Of a DNA stretch of 64,000 bases, positions 39,350-52,800 are shown one piece after another. Origin of the DNA: Phalacrocorax aristotelis. Lineage: Eukaryota; Chordata; Aves; Suliformes; Phalacrocoracidae. Below the pieces are notes generated by a model that saw only the letters and a list, made by a program, of their open reading frames with translations, was not told the origin of the DNA and made no database searches. The first letter of the stretch is position 1. The number at the start of each line of letters is the position of its first letter. The DNA is taken from assembly GCF_949628215.1 (NCBI RefSeq), contig NC_134280.1:52168621-52232620 (forward strand), given 5' to 3'. A program made the translations under genes and the position numbers.

Positions 39350-40487
39350 GAGCATGTTGTCTGGCTTATTCTCCAAGGCCTTTTATATGGTCCCCCACAA
39401 CCTCCTCCTGGGGAAATTAATGTGTTGTGGCCTAGACAAGGGGTCTGTGCAGTGGGTGGGGAATTGGTGGACAGGCCGCACCCAAAGGGTGATGGTAAAT
39501 AGCTCCTTTTCCACTTTTCCAAGTGGCAACCTGTCACAAGTGGGGTCCCCAGGGATCAATATTGGGCCCAATGTTATTCAACACCTTTATAAGTGATCTG
39601 GATAATGGCATCAAGTGTAGCCTGATGAAGTTTCCAGATTACACCAAATTGAGTGGGAAAGTAGACACTCCAGAAGGGAGATCTGGATAGGCTGGAAGAG
39701 TGGGCCAACAAGAACCTTATGAAGTTCAACAAGGAGAATTGTAAGGCCATGCACCTGGGAAAACATAATCTGGGAATGCAGCACAGACTGGGATCCACCT
39801 GGCTGGAGAGCAGCTCTGTGGAAAGGGACCTGGGGGTCCTGGTGGACAGGAAGCTCAACATGAGGGAACAGTGTGCTGCTGTGGCCAAGAAGGCCAACAG
39901 GATGCTGGGTTGCATCAAAAAGGACATCGCCAGCAGAGAGAAAGAAGTCATTATCCCGCTCTACTCAGCGCGTGTCAAGCCACACCTGGAGTACTGTGTA
40001 CGGTTCTGGTCCCCGCTATACAAAAAGGATGTGGACAGGCTGGAAGGGGTCCAGAGAAGGGCCACCAAGATGATCAAAGGAGTGGGAAGCCTGCCATATG
40101 AGGATAGGCTGGGAGAACTAGGTTTGTTCAGCCTTGAGAAAAGGAGGCTTAGAGGGGTTCTCATCACCATGTACCGGTACTTAAGGGGTAGCTACAAAGA
40201 AGATGGAGACTCCCTTTTTACAACGAGTCACATGGAGAGGACAAGGGGGAATGGACACAAGTTGCTCTTGGGGAGATTCCGATTGGACACGAGAGGAAAA
40301 ATTTTCACAGTGAGGACAATCAACCATTGGAATAATCTCCCCAGGGAAGTGGTTGACTTGGCCACGTTGGACTCCTTTAAGAGTCGTCTGGACAGGGTGC
40401 TGGGCCATCTTGTCTAGACTGTGCTTTTCCTATAAATGTTTGACTAGATAATCCCTGAAGTCCCTTCCAACCCGTGATTCTGTGATT
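39350..40487 (+). mobile_element. CR1 LINE, 5'-truncated, plus strand (longest copy)
   Basis: This 1.14-kb copy starts in the RT domain: TTCTCCAAGGCCTTTTATAT is the CR1 'FSKAFD.VPHN' motif with Y for D. After frame breaks, an open frame from 39719 to 40417 (232 codons) covers the C-terminal part: MKFNKENCKAMHLGK, SVERDLGVLVDRKL, KPHLEYCVRFWSPLYKKD, VQRRATKMIKG, EKRRLRGVL, INHWNNLPREVV. The 3' tail ends CCCGTGATTCTGTGATT. The catalytic FADD region near 39,630 reads as a broken frame, so it is dead. Confidence 0.95.
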
Positions 40488-43400
40488 ATAAAGGAGGTCT
40501 GGTTAAACAAAAATTATCATAATGATCTCTGATAGTTTTAAATCTTTGAGTCTTCAAATGTACTAGAAGGTGTTTGTAATATCATTGAAAGAGCATGGAA
40601 CTCACATGCAGGTTTACTTCTGTGCAGCACCACTGAGTTACGCTGAACTACTTTGAAAGTACACCAGCATAAGAGACTTGAGTTTCCTGGAGTCTTGAAT
40701 TCAATCCAAAACCTGTAAGAAAAGAAAGTGCTCCCCACCTGTTTGCAAGAATGATTCAGAGAGAACAAATGAGCATACAAAGGAGTTCCAAAACTGCAGG
40801 ATCCACACCATAAAAGCAAACTTACTTTTCCTGTTTCTCCTCTTGCTGGACAGAAACAGAAAAAGGAGATGGACAGCCTTCTGTATTGTGCTTGTTTCAA
40901 AAGACTTAAAAGCTCACTGTCTGCCATGAAACATACGTCAAATTTTTTTATTTCTTTCTAAGAATTGTAATAGACTAATTTATTTGTTCCTTCTTGTAGA
41001 GACAGAAAAAAAGTCTCGTCTTTTTATGACAACATTTTCTCTATCAAAAATGTTATTGCATTGATAAGGCTAATAACTGAAGACAACCCTTTGTGTAAAT
41101 ATTAATCTGAGATAAATTTCCATAAGAAACCCTACTTCACTTTCAATTTCTAAAAAAAAGTCAGCCTTTTACAAAAATACTTTTTGCAGCCATTACCATG
41201 AACATGTAATTAATTTTACAATGGACAAGCTTTCTTCAGATCTCTTCAGCATCCACTGCATAGAGATTGTAAGATTGTCAGTTCAGATCTGCATTTGATG
41301 CATTAATTATTGCATATCTTATTTGCTCTAATGCAGCATTTTCTAGCTGTAGCGTCCAAAACACTTTCCAGAAACAGTAACAATATTCCCATTTTATTAA
41401 GAGGGCAATGCATAACAGTGTTGAGCTTAGTTTGAGTCAACAATCAAAAGCTTGCTCTCCACAAAATTACATGAACTAACAGGGCTTAGTGCTTTCACCA
41501 ATAAGCAGGATCTGCTACTATTTCAGTCACAAAATTGAAACATACACAAATAATATATTGCAGCCAATATGTTAAATACATTCCAGCACAAATTATTCTT
41601 GTTCTATCACATACTATATTCTCAAAAGGAGGAAATAAAGTGCTGAAGACACATGAACAATGACAGAGGGGTCTTTCGCTAAAGTCAGGTTTGGGGTGAT
41701 ATAAACAAGAGGTAAATGTGCTTTGTTGTGTCATACAAGAGGAATCATAGCAATTCTACTCTGTACCTGTATAATGGCTTCAGCCCACAAGCATGCATCA
41801 GAACTAACCACACACAGAGTAAGTCTTAAGATAACATAATGTAGGACAAAAGCATCAGGAAGATAAAATTCGACCAAAAAAAATTCCACATATTCTACCT
41901 AACCCCAATGGCCACTGTATCAAGAGACAGATGAGATACAGAAGAAGATCAAGGGTTTGAAAACCTAGAGAAGCAAATGAAAAGGCAAATCTATCCTCTA
42001 GAAGTACTTGAATACCATTTTTATTATGAAAACTAAGTGAATTCGATGCTGTCCAAGGAATCTAGAAATACCATTATTTTGATTTCCAGGGTGACTATAA
42101 CGGTTTCCTAATCAGCAGCTCATCAAAGTCTGCTTCAGTCCTGAAGTCTATGTGAGATGCCTTCTGTTCACCTTATTACTAATAATGCAGACTCTGCCTT
42201 GATTCAGTCAGAAATATTGTTAACACTTGAAGGACCTGCAGAGTTAGAAGATGTACTCTGGCAAAACTAGGTAATGGCTATAGCAATCACTACCAGCTCA
42301 CAACATCATACTCCTACTGAAGACTGACAGTCAAACTGCCACTGATAAAGTTTGCCTGATTATGACTGTAGAAAGGAGCAGAATCGTCTTCCACTCATCT
42401 TTAACTCTGGCAGCCATTTCAGGTCAAGGGAAGACATTTCAGTCAATAGAGTTCTTAGGTACAAAACATGAACATGCAACACCAGTTTTCAGTCACTTTT
42501 AGCAACAGATCAAAGCAGATAAGGGTTTTCATAGTTTTCAGATCAATAAAGCTGAAAATTGACTATAAAAGAGGTCAACAGACAATTCATCCACTGACGT
42601 ATTGAGTGTTCAATACAGTACAAGTCTAGCTGCTCAAGTTTGACAACATTCTTTTTTTATATCATACTTTGACATTCCAAAATGATAAGAAGGCTGACAG
42701 CTCAGCTTAGCAAACCATGCAGACCAATTAGTCACCCCCATGATGCATATTTAGAGAATATATCTAAAATCCACAGTCTGTGATAACTTACAACACAGAG
42801 CCCAGAGAAATGAGAATTTCTCATGAGAAGTTCTCCTCAACCATCTCAGACTTAATGAGGAAGGATTACTTAAATGAGTAATGGGTGCAGGCTATCTGAA
42901 GTCATAATGTGCCATCTTTGTGTGTACACGGAATTACACAGCCTCTAAGTATACGATTGGATCCCGCTGCTCTCCACTGGGTTTCTATTTCACTGGGTGC
43001 ACATCAAGCACCTGCTGTAGGGAGGGTGAACTCCGATTTGAGGTTGAATAAGAGCATGTTGTGAGCGTGATAGCTGTCCACAGTCTCTCTCTCATTGCCT
43101 GGAGAATTTGGCTGTTGCAGAGTGTATGTGGAACACAGATGTCACCATGTTGAAATGGATTCAATTTCTCCCTCAATTTGAATAGCTCTTTTTAGATGCT
43201 TCACATATCTGTTTAAACAGTGATTTTCACAATCAGTGATTTGTTTTCTTCTAGATGCTATGCTGGACACTTCAGCATCTCAGCTGCAGAACTGTGGCAT
43301 CTTCACAGTTCTACCTGAAGTCTGCACTCTAAACATGCACACTACCAAAATAAAGCTCAGTACTTTGAAAAAATCCATCCTAGGAGTGTTAGCCTGTTCC

Positions 43401-44613
43401 TCCAAAATTACTGGATACCCATAACTTTTCTATGCCTCATCTAGCAACATGTAAAACAAAAGTAATAAAGCCCAAATATTTCCAAACATATTTTCAAAAG
43501 TAATATATTACTCCTGATGAACTTCTCAGGTACTCCAGTGATGGGCACCACAGAAAAGTAACTGAGGAAACTGATGAGTCTGTATTCAGAGTAAGGTTTG
43601 AATAACAAAGTGTTAGGATACATAGTTAAAAATAATTGAACAAATGACTGAAGAGATACAATTATCTAAGCTCTATCTACAAAAAAGCAAGAACCCTCTA
43701 AGAAACATAATAGTTCACTCATGTAGTTTAAAACTATCTCATGAAACTGCACTGATGGTCTTAACACCAATACCTCCCAGTGTTTTGACCTTGCAAACTT
43801 AATAATATCTTACAAAAATAAATAGAAGATTTGCATAAAATTTACTAAACTAAACTAAAAATAAAACAACATATTAATACAATGTTAATACAAACATAAT
43901 GCGTGAACATCAGGGTTGTCATCAAAGTACTTATACTAAATATAGAAAAGGAAATTTTAAAAGTTACCTTACAATAGAGATTCAACACACACACACTCCC
44001 CATGCAATACATTCTCCCCTCAAGAAGGATGACATAAGAGAAACTTTAATTATTGAAATGAATGGCAATATCTGAATTGAAATACTAAAGAGGTCTCTGC
44101 TAACTTTTATACCATAGCTATATACTGAATTAATTTCTGAGAGTCTTGAATCATACATGGACTAAAGGACTTTGTTTCTTTCTCTATGTTTGTCTTTGGT
44201 TACATGCATTTGATTATATCCTCCATGCACTTTTTGGGTAAAGAATGTCTACAACAGATTTAAACTAAGGGTATATTTGCAAGGGTCCAGGGGAGGAAGA
44301 ACCATAAAACTTCCTCTAATAATAGGACTTCGCAAAACACACTGGTGGTAATAGCCTGTATATATATCCACTTCTTACACAGTCTGTTGCTCAGATGATT
44401 ACAAATGTGTCTGAGTGTCATTCAGCAGAATGATGTCCACCAGAGTATTCTAACTTGTAGACTTTTTTGAGGTTGTGCATCACTAACAGGTCCCTTTAAG
44501 GGTTTAGATATACTGCTCAGCTCAGCAGTCCGTTTCACCCACTTTGTTACTAGTTGTACCATTTATTTCTCTAAGCCTGCAAACACTCACCAATTGCTTC
44601 TAAAGACTGTTGT

Positions 44614-44646
44614 GGTTTTGGTTGTTTTGTTGGTTGGTTGGTTTTT
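44614..44646. repeat. GTTT/GGTT simple repeat
   Basis: Runs of TTGG and GGTT units with a short T tract. Confidence 0.7.
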
Positions 44647-47234
44647 AATTGGGGCATTATGGCACTACGTAACAGAGTCCAGCTTTCAGCTGGCTTTAGG
44701 CAGTGCTGCTATGACCATATGGCACAGTATAGCCCTGGGTAGAAATATCAGCTCAGATCCAAAACACAGTGTTGCAGTGTCAGTGCCTCAGAGAAAGGCA
44801 AGTTCTCTTAGCTGCAGATTCATCTCAATGTAGTGATGCTATTTCCTATTATAAATTTACCTTGGCTGTTGCTAGCAGAGGGATCTCTGCAATACGCACC
44901 ACTGCACAATGTAAATATAACCTTAAGTATGTGTGCGTACATCAACTTTTTTAGTCTCTAATACCAATTGCAAATATTAGTATGCACAGCTGTGGTATCA
45001 GTGTTTACAAGGTATAAAGAGGCTTAAGCATTTATCCTCTTTATACACACAGATATCCTGGATGTGTTCAGACAACATGGAAACCTTTACTCTGGCCTCT
45101 ATGTTCATACTCCTCATGGTACAGGATGCACATTATTTTTTTCTGCAGAACCTTCTGTTACTCAGAGCATTGCAGGGATTTTTCTGGTAAAATTTTCTTC
45201 AAGATTTCCTGCTTTGTTCATTTATTTGTTTGTTTGGTTGTTGCAGACCTTAAATTTGAAGTGACTGAATGACAGAAATGATGAAAAGAGCAAAGACAGG
45301 ACCATCAATCTGCTTGAGTGCCACAAAGTTCATTTGCAGTGCCAGTTAAAAGATTTATATCAAATTATAATTGTGGTTTTTAACCGTGCGTTCTTCATTT
45401 TCTGGGCAATCAGCTTTAAACACTGAGACTGAACGTGCAGAAGTGCTGAGCATTCAGTTACTGCTGAAACCAATGGGAGCCACATTCTGAACATATAGCA
45501 TCGTATGTAATGCCAAATACTCGGAAAAAAACCCCCACCAGATCCCAATTTGTCTTCAAGAGGGTGTGTCAAGTAGAAGATAAAGGATGTTGGAGGAAGA
45601 AGAGGAAGAGAAGAATACAGAGCAGTATTGATTGCAGGTAGGTCTGAAGGAAAGAAACAGTAATGGTACAGATGGCAGAAGCAGCCAGTCAGGAGAAGGG
45701 TTATTCTGAATACAAAAATCCTGGGAATGACAACCTGAATTTGGCACTGGAGTTGCAGAAAAGGTGTGAAGGAAGGCATGGGCTAAAACAATGCTGTTCA
45801 GCCTCTGAATGTTTTATTACAGGGAAAACACCTCATACCAGTGCAAGCTTATCCTGGGAACTTCTGGTAATCTTACATTATTGTGCTAATACTAACACTA
45901 TTGTCGACTTGACCCAGTCCACACCAGTCATGACTTTTCAGATCTTTCCCAGGAAAAGGAACTTGGCTAATATAAAAGCATGGGTATATTTGACATGCAA
46001 TACATGTAAAATGAGGTCTCTTTACTGACTTTGTGTAGGTAGAATGTATAAATACAGGAGTCTAAGATGTTCTGTGACTGAATGTCTTCCCAAAGGAAAA
46101 CTATTAAATAAAATGAAAGATACTATACTCAATGTATTTTACTTCTAGTCACACTGGCGTAAACTAGCCCCTTATGTTGCAGCTAGGCAGCTTCCAATGG
46201 CTGTTTTAACTTGTTATGCTTTGCTTGGGTTCTTCTAAATGACACTGCAACCTTTGAAATGAACAGATAATAGAAATAAAACCAGAAATAGATCCTAATC
46301 ATATTACACGTTACCTGTTTTACAGTAAAGCATAGGGGCTGCAATGGAGATCAAAGCATTACGTACTTGGTCCTTTACAATGTACACACTAAAAGACAGC
46401 AGGAGAACTATTCATGTTAATGAAACAGGGTTTCAAATCTCTGGTATTAAAGTGATTTGATTTTCTATCAATAAGCTTCATCTAGGCATTTGGAAGTAAA
46501 TGAATGGATCAATGGCACCATGTTTGACTAAGATCTGGTAAAGGAAATAAAAGGAGTTGTAACTATTTTAATCTTTAACTATAGCTTTACTTTAGTTAGA
46601 CTAATTGTGTCACACTATAAAATACCTACTGCAACTGTTTGAAATGTAGTCCATTTTCACATAATTAAGAGAACACCTATAATATTAATGAACAACTTTT
46701 GAGTAGAAACTGATCAGTTGCCTCGCTTTTCCATAGAAACTTCAGATAAACACGGGTTTGAATTTGCACAGCTCAAAAATTAGGGACTATTAGAATGGTA
46801 CTTCAGAATCAGAATGGTACTTCAGCTGAATGCAAAGCCTAGTGCCCCAGCACCGGTTCTGGAGCTTAAACTAGGCCTCAGAAGTGGGCAAATGAATCAT
46901 CAGAGAAAAGCCCAGCAGACAGATTCCCTCAAAATGAAGCAACTCCAATACAGCACTAGGTGGACTAGACACCTTCTGCACATCTCTATGCGTCCATCAT
47001 TCTAGCTCTTAGAAATATAAATGGAGACAATTATTTTAATCATTCCTGTACCTAAAAGCTAACCAAATTTGCTGTGACGTTTTATTTGCAGTCTACAGTG
47101 AGGATGTATGGAAATAAGAGAATCTCATTTTTTCTTACAAAGAACCAGATTCAGAAATCACTCTGTGAAAAAGGAAGAGTAGCTATAGTAAGAAGTGTCA
47201 GGATTTTCAGGTCAGAATCTTTTACCTTTTCTGT

Positions 47235-47263
47235 AAAAAAAAACAAAACAAAACAAAACAAAA
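47235..47263. repeat. (AAAAC)n microsatellite
   Basis: An A run is followed by four AAAAC-type units. Confidence 0.9.
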
Positions 47264-48504
47264 GTACATTGACAATTTTTTTTTAATGTGTTAATACTTC
47301 TGCTTGTGCAGTCAACTGTACACTGATTTGATCATAAACAGTTACACAAATCTGGACATGTTACTCCAAACCAATCTTTAAAAAATACCCCATGTCACCT
47401 GTGTAAGTCTATTGAGTGAATGGAGGTAAAATACAATTTGAAGAGGGATTATTTCTTTGAATAATTAGTAATCCTGATAAATTAATTTATCATTAATATT
47501 TGGAAATTATTTTTGCAAGTCTTATATGTTTTAACACATTTTATAATAATTTCTGAAAAGAATCAACACAAGATAATGGAAGTTAACATGGCAAGAGTAT
47601 TAATCAATGAAGTAACCACTCAGGAGTGTAAGGATAATGTGATCCATGACATATAAGAGATTTGAGACTTTCAGCCAAAAATGCAGATACAAGGAACCAC
47701 TTTTGATGGAACCGCAAAGCTCAGTCAAAGGGGTTAAATTTAACTGTAAACCAGTTTCAGCCCAATTTGTGACGGCCGTACAAGGGGATTCATTACTAAT
47801 GACCAAACTGGGATCTCTGAGAGGTTACAGTAGTTCTCTGAACATGCAGGAAATGTTAACCTGTGTGTATGAACACAGCATAGCAACTGTTGATATGAAT
47901 TGATTTTTCAGTGGTAAGCAATGTGATGATTCATAAAGCATATTTTTCTTCTCACCAACAGAATTACTTAATAAACTTATGTGTGTTACCCAGCTGAGTT
48001 TACCATACTATTTCATAATTACTTTAATTATGCACCAGTTATATCCAATAAAGCTTTTCTTTTTTAGGTCTTCATCCTGGAACTTTGAAAATAACTGTTA
48101 GAGGTGATAACATTTCCCTTAAATTTTCACTACATGTATTTCTGTATATACAAGTATCTTGTAGTCATCTTCTTTTCCTCATTTAAATAAGAAGGTAAAT
48201 TCTACGGACTTACACGTCAATGAAGGTGCCAGAAGTACAACTCATGACTGAAACTGACCAACTCTTTTCCTCAACACTTCCAGTTTTATTTAGTTATGTC
48301 ACTTTTATGTAAATATTAATAAACAGATGGACTTTTAAAGTGTTCAGGAAAGACAGTATCTTTTCTTGCTTTTATTTACTGCTTAGGGAAAAAAATGTGC
48401 CTTTTATTTATCTCTTAATGTTGAATTTACTTCCCTAAATATTTACTGCTCCAACAGAGAGAACCCATCTTATTTTTCAGAAAAAAAAATCATTAAAAAA
48501 TGTA

Positions 48505-48765
48505 TCTGAAGAAACCTCTGAAGGCCATTTAGTCTATTCCCCTGCCTAAGGGCACTATCAACATTACACCATTCTCAGGTAGGTGTTTTTCTAACCTGCT
48601 CTTAAAAAAGACCAGTGATGGAAATTTGGCAGTCTTGGGCAACCTGTATAAGTACTTCACCATCCTTGCAAAAAAGAAATTTTCTCCCTAATGTCTAACC
48701 TAAACTTCATTCCCAGTTTTAAACCTAATTGTGTCTTGCCCTTTTGCCAGAGTATATGGAGACAT
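48505..48765 (-). mobile_element. Ancient CR1-like LINE remnant, minus strand, 1 kb upstream of the mucin promoter
   Basis: Landmarks in order are GGCCATTTAGTCTA, CCCCTGCCTAAGGGC, TGGGCAACCTGTATAAGTAC, AAGAAATTTTCTCCCTAATG, TCTAACCTAAACTTC and TGTCTTGCCCTTTTGCC. These are the landmarks of an old CR1/L3-type 3' region read in reverse. Divergence is clearly greater than in the copies at 17.6, 21.7 and 39.3 kb, and no frame survives. Confidence 0.75.
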
Positions 48766-49682
48766 CCTAGTACCTTCTGCTTTCCAGGTACTATTTGAAC
48801 CCATGTGGGATTATGGGATCCTTCCTCTTACTGAAAGACTGTGTTTCTCTACACACAAGAGTAAAAGGTTAATTCACCAAAGTAATATAGCTGTAAGTAA
48901 ATATATTAACATATTCACAAACATTGTTCGCTCTCTCACTGTTCCTAACAGAAGGAACATTCCAAAGGACATTATTGAAAATCAGTCTTTTTCTGCCTCT
49001 AGGAACAGCAATCAGCAAGAAAATCTGTATTTTTTGTTGTAGGTAGAATCAGTCTAATGTGTTGTGATGAGATCATGTTTACTCAGAAAGGAAAAAGCAC
49101 TGAAACTCCCCATTGGAGAAGAAGAATCACTCAAGGAAAGGTCCCTATTACTGACTCTCCAATGCTGAAGGATTTTAACTATGTAGTCCTGTGTTGTGCC
49201 TGGCCTGCAAGTAAATGTTGACCTTAGATGGCATTTGATTTCTCGATTTTCACAGGCAAAGTAGCTACATAGACAGGGACAAACTCATTTTAAAAATATG
49301 TGTCAGAATTTTCTTGGGTTTTTTGATAAGTTAAGTTGCCATCATTTACCATAAGGAGGATAATTTTTTTAAAAAATGAAGTTATTAATTCCAAGCTCCT
49401 GCTCAAAAGTCACTCAGAACGCCCTAAGTTGTATTTATCCCATAATATATGACAATTGGGAAGACTAAGCCTGAGAAAATGGTTCCTGCTAGCTTCTTGA
49501 CATTTCGTCAAAAAAACCTGTAGAAATAAAGACTCCTCCTAGAGTGCAAATACCTGAGGGAAAGTCAGAGCATCCTCTATTTACCTGTGTACCTGCAGAG
49601 GAAAACTAAAATGTCTGAAGCCCCACCTTTTAAGAACCTTGTGAAACAATCTGGGAACTGAGCCAAAACCTACTCTTTCACT
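48766..49682 (+). other. Proximal upstream region of the mucin gene
   Basis: This is 0.9 kb between the old CR1 remnant and the TATA box. It is AT-rich until about 49,550, then more mixed. It holds the CACCC-like site at 49620 noted under the promoter. No CpG island is apparent. Confidence 0.5.
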
Positions 49683-49756
49683 ATATAAGACTCGGGAGCA
49701 GGCAGGTATTTCCTCAGAGGCAGGTTGTTCGGTAGTTTCTACCGGACTTTCAGAAG
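49683..49756 (+). promoter_or_regulatory. Mucin core promoter (TATA box) and 5' UTR
   Basis: TATATAA at 49683-49689 lies 74 bases before the ATG. By normal TATA spacing, transcription would start near 49,712, giving a 5' UTR of about 45 bases. Just upstream are a CACCC/KLF-like GCCCCACCTTT at 49620-49630 and an ACAAT core at 49646-49650. A TATA promoter suits a strongly induced, cell-type-restricted secretory gene. The start site is inferred from spacing only. Confidence 0.65.
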
Positions 49757-49829
49757 ATGGGCACAGGTGGTGGGACGCGAATACCACTATGGATATCAAT
49801 GCTAGCACTTGCCTTCATACAGATCAAAG
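49757..49829 (+). CDS. MUC5AC: Mucin exon 1 (start codon and signal peptide)
   Basis: The ATG at 49757 has A at -3 and G at +4, a good start context, and lies about 70 bases after a TATA box. The exon encodes residues 1-24 plus one base. A short polar start with one arginine (R8) is followed by a hydrophobic core [13 protein letters not shown], as expected of a signal peptide. With exon 2 the sequence reads VQA-QDD, so cleavage after A27 fits the small-residue rule. The exon ends in phase 1 at a consensus donor (AAAG|GTAGGA). Confidence 0.9.
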
Positions 49830-52800
49830 GTAGGAAGATTCACTTGCTTGGCATTTTTACTGTTTTAAGGAATTTATAACTTGCTTCAGAGTTTGAAACA
49901 TCTTTTTCTTGGCTTTGTGAAGCTAATGAACTTGTTACCTTTATGCAAAATTTTCCTGGCTCTTACAAATACTTTCCTTCCTAATGAGAGGAGATAAGCT
50001 GTCTTGAAAATTTTTATTGTAGCTCATGCTCTCATCCTATTCTCCCCAGTCAAAATCTGGAATAGCTCCACTGAATTCAGTGGAACTCACTCAGAACTCA
50101 CATTTCTACCAAAATGCCTCAAGATTTGCATTTAGCTTTTGATGTCCACTTCAGGATGGTACAGCATTTCTAAAAGCACAAACCAGAGGGTGCGAAAGTG
50201 GCTTTAGGAAGGAGCAAACCAGTGGAGTGTGTCCGCACTATAAGGCTATTACATCTTCTGTGTTGCCAGCTGATGACTCAATATTGAAAAAGGAGGGATT
50301 TTGCTTGAAAAACATTGGACAACAGATTTTAGAAGTTCATCTATTCTTGCACATGAGGTTGCATAAAACCTTGGACCATGGGGTTGGTTTTTGATAGGGT
50401 GAAAACAAATGGAGTTGCCTTCTAAGAAGGCACTTACTACTCACAGATGAGTGGAAATCTTTTTTATATATACTTCACCTGTTAATTTCCCTTAACATTT
50501 AAAGTAACAATAGTGTTAGTTTTAAGTGCATTTTGTTATCAGACACAGATCTTATTGTATTATTTTACTTTTTCCCTACTTCCAGGTAATTCCACACTTA
50601 CTTTTGTTCAAAAGCAGTAGTGTCAAAGAATAGCCCATCAAAAGAGTAGTTGTAGCCTTACCACACCATGCAATGGAAATGGGAATCTGTGATGCATATG
50701 GCATGAGGCAGAGTGTTGGAGCCATACAGTGCATGGAGAGAGAAGCAAAAAGCTCTGTGAGGCTAGGCAGTGGAGAAGAGGAGCCCAGAAGCACTGAATG
50801 GTTCATAGCTTAAAAATGGGCACAATGTGTCCTTCCAACACCAGCTGCTGACCCCCAGCTGGTGCGAAAAGGAAGGGACTTACAGAGCTCCCTGCAGCTC
50901 TGATTTCAGCACTGGCCCCTCTAGTGGTGCTACCCACGACTGCCCTTGTTGCGGGATGCAGTGGAGGGTGAACCTGCCTTTTCGGTTTTCTCTGGCCAGC
51001 ATAGCCTCCCCTGCAACCTGCCCTCTCATGAACTCACTAAGCATGCTCCTCTGGCCCTTGCAGATTTTGTGTGTATTCTTATTCTGATGCTGCAGTGGAA
51101 TGGAATGAGAAATGGTTTCTTTGCTGGAAACAAAAATTTTACCACGGGACAAAATCAAGTCACAAATGTATCTATTGGAAAGACCTATATCTTTCTGTGT
51201 GGCTTGTGTGTTTCTTTTCCTTCTGCTGCTTATTACAAAAAATGTTTGAAACTGTAAAATACAGAGTAACTTTGACTTTCAGTAAGAGAGGTCAGAGGTC
51301 AGTCCTTGAACTCTAAAATTCATTCTTCCTATACAAATGGGGCCTATTTTTAAAGCCCTCTGGCTAGACAAATGGTTTTATTGATGCTTAAAGTGCACAG
51401 TGATCATAAGTACTATGGAAATGAAGACCTTTGTCTGAAAAGCTTATAAGGGCGTCCAGGGGTACTGTGACAATAACAGAATAAGGATATGCTCAAATTA
51501 TCACAGGCATGTTTTTGATGGCTTCCCATTTATTGGTCAGGGAGGGAGCTGAAGAAGCAGTATATGGCCATCATGGTTGCATGTAACGCAGGTCCTGATG
51601 CAAACCTCCTGCACATGAACATAGCTTTGCTGTTTTTTTTGATATGCTGATTGTTGCATGCTTAAATAGATATAATTGAGAAATTATGAGGGAACTTGAG
51701 AAAATTAGACATTAACATTTTCCTATTCCTCTCTTCTTGATGCAGTTCAAGCCCAGGATGATGAACAACAAACAAAAGCAAACTATGTTTCTCCATCCAT
51801 CTTGCAGCAACAAAAACGTAAGTATTTTTATGTTGATATATTTCTAAGAATTTTTCCCAAATTAAATTAATAAATAATAAGATTACTGGAATCTTCTTAT
51901 TTCTAGCTAAAACATACTTCCCTTCCCCTGCTCCCTGCTCCCCCCCACCCCCCATATAAAAGAAAAAAGGAGAGAGGAATCCTCTGTATAATATATCCGA
52001 TTCCCAGCCAATCTCTGATTGCCCTAAACTGAACCTCCTCTGAGATCTGGCCCAGTGGATCTGGTCTACTGATATGATACAGTTATCTAATCTTTAACCT
52101 CATGAAAGGTAGATACCTTCTATCTGAAAGTGTATTTTCAGAAGAGGTGTGTGTATATGTACATATCACCAAGGTACTTGATAGTAGGTAATAAAAGATA
52201 CATTTTTCTATGCTCTGTCAAGATGACGGCATCAGTCATGAGAGAATAGGAAAACTGTAACTACCTTAAACATTAGAATAATTGAGCACTACAACATCAT
52301 GTATGACACATAACTGTACAGAGCAAAATGAGGGTAGAAGGATACAATGCTGACTGGTATATTAGTGAAGACAGGCTGAAACAATTAATGATAAAGCCTG
52401 CCCTGCAGTCTGCAATTTATGAGGTCACTAGCTGACAGTTAAAATAGTGATAAGCCCAAACTGTAAGCGTACCACAAATTATTTAATAATAGTGAGTGCT
52501 TTTAATTATTGGAACAGATTGTCAAGGAAGGTAATATGTGTGCTTTCCCTTAAAATCCTTACATCAACACTAAATGAGATTGTCTTTCTAAAACACATAT
52601 TTGTCTTAGTGGTATTTTTAGGCCAAATGCAGATGCCAATGGCCGATACTGCACAATCTACAGTTTGGAAGTCATCAGATTCTATGATTTTGATACTTTC
52701 AAGGCAGAAACTACATCAATTCCTCAGACTATCAAGTTAAGAAAATCACATTGCGGGTTCTCTAAGTATTCTATCCCTTTCATTGCTGGATCCAAAGAGA

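Larger units (their letters stand above)
40488..48504. other. Intergenic, no supported gene
   Basis: AT-rich, with a GGTT-rich patch at about 44,614-44,646 and an (AAAAC)n repeat at 47235-47263. Open frames stay under 140 codons and none shows a known motif. The hydrophobic start of the plus-strand frame at 44594 comes from the GGTT-rich patch. Confidence 0.6.

Noticed and set aside
44594..44833. Small membrane-protein-like frame with a hydrophobic start
   Set aside because: The valine- and leucine-rich start is produced by a GTTT/GGTT simple repeat.
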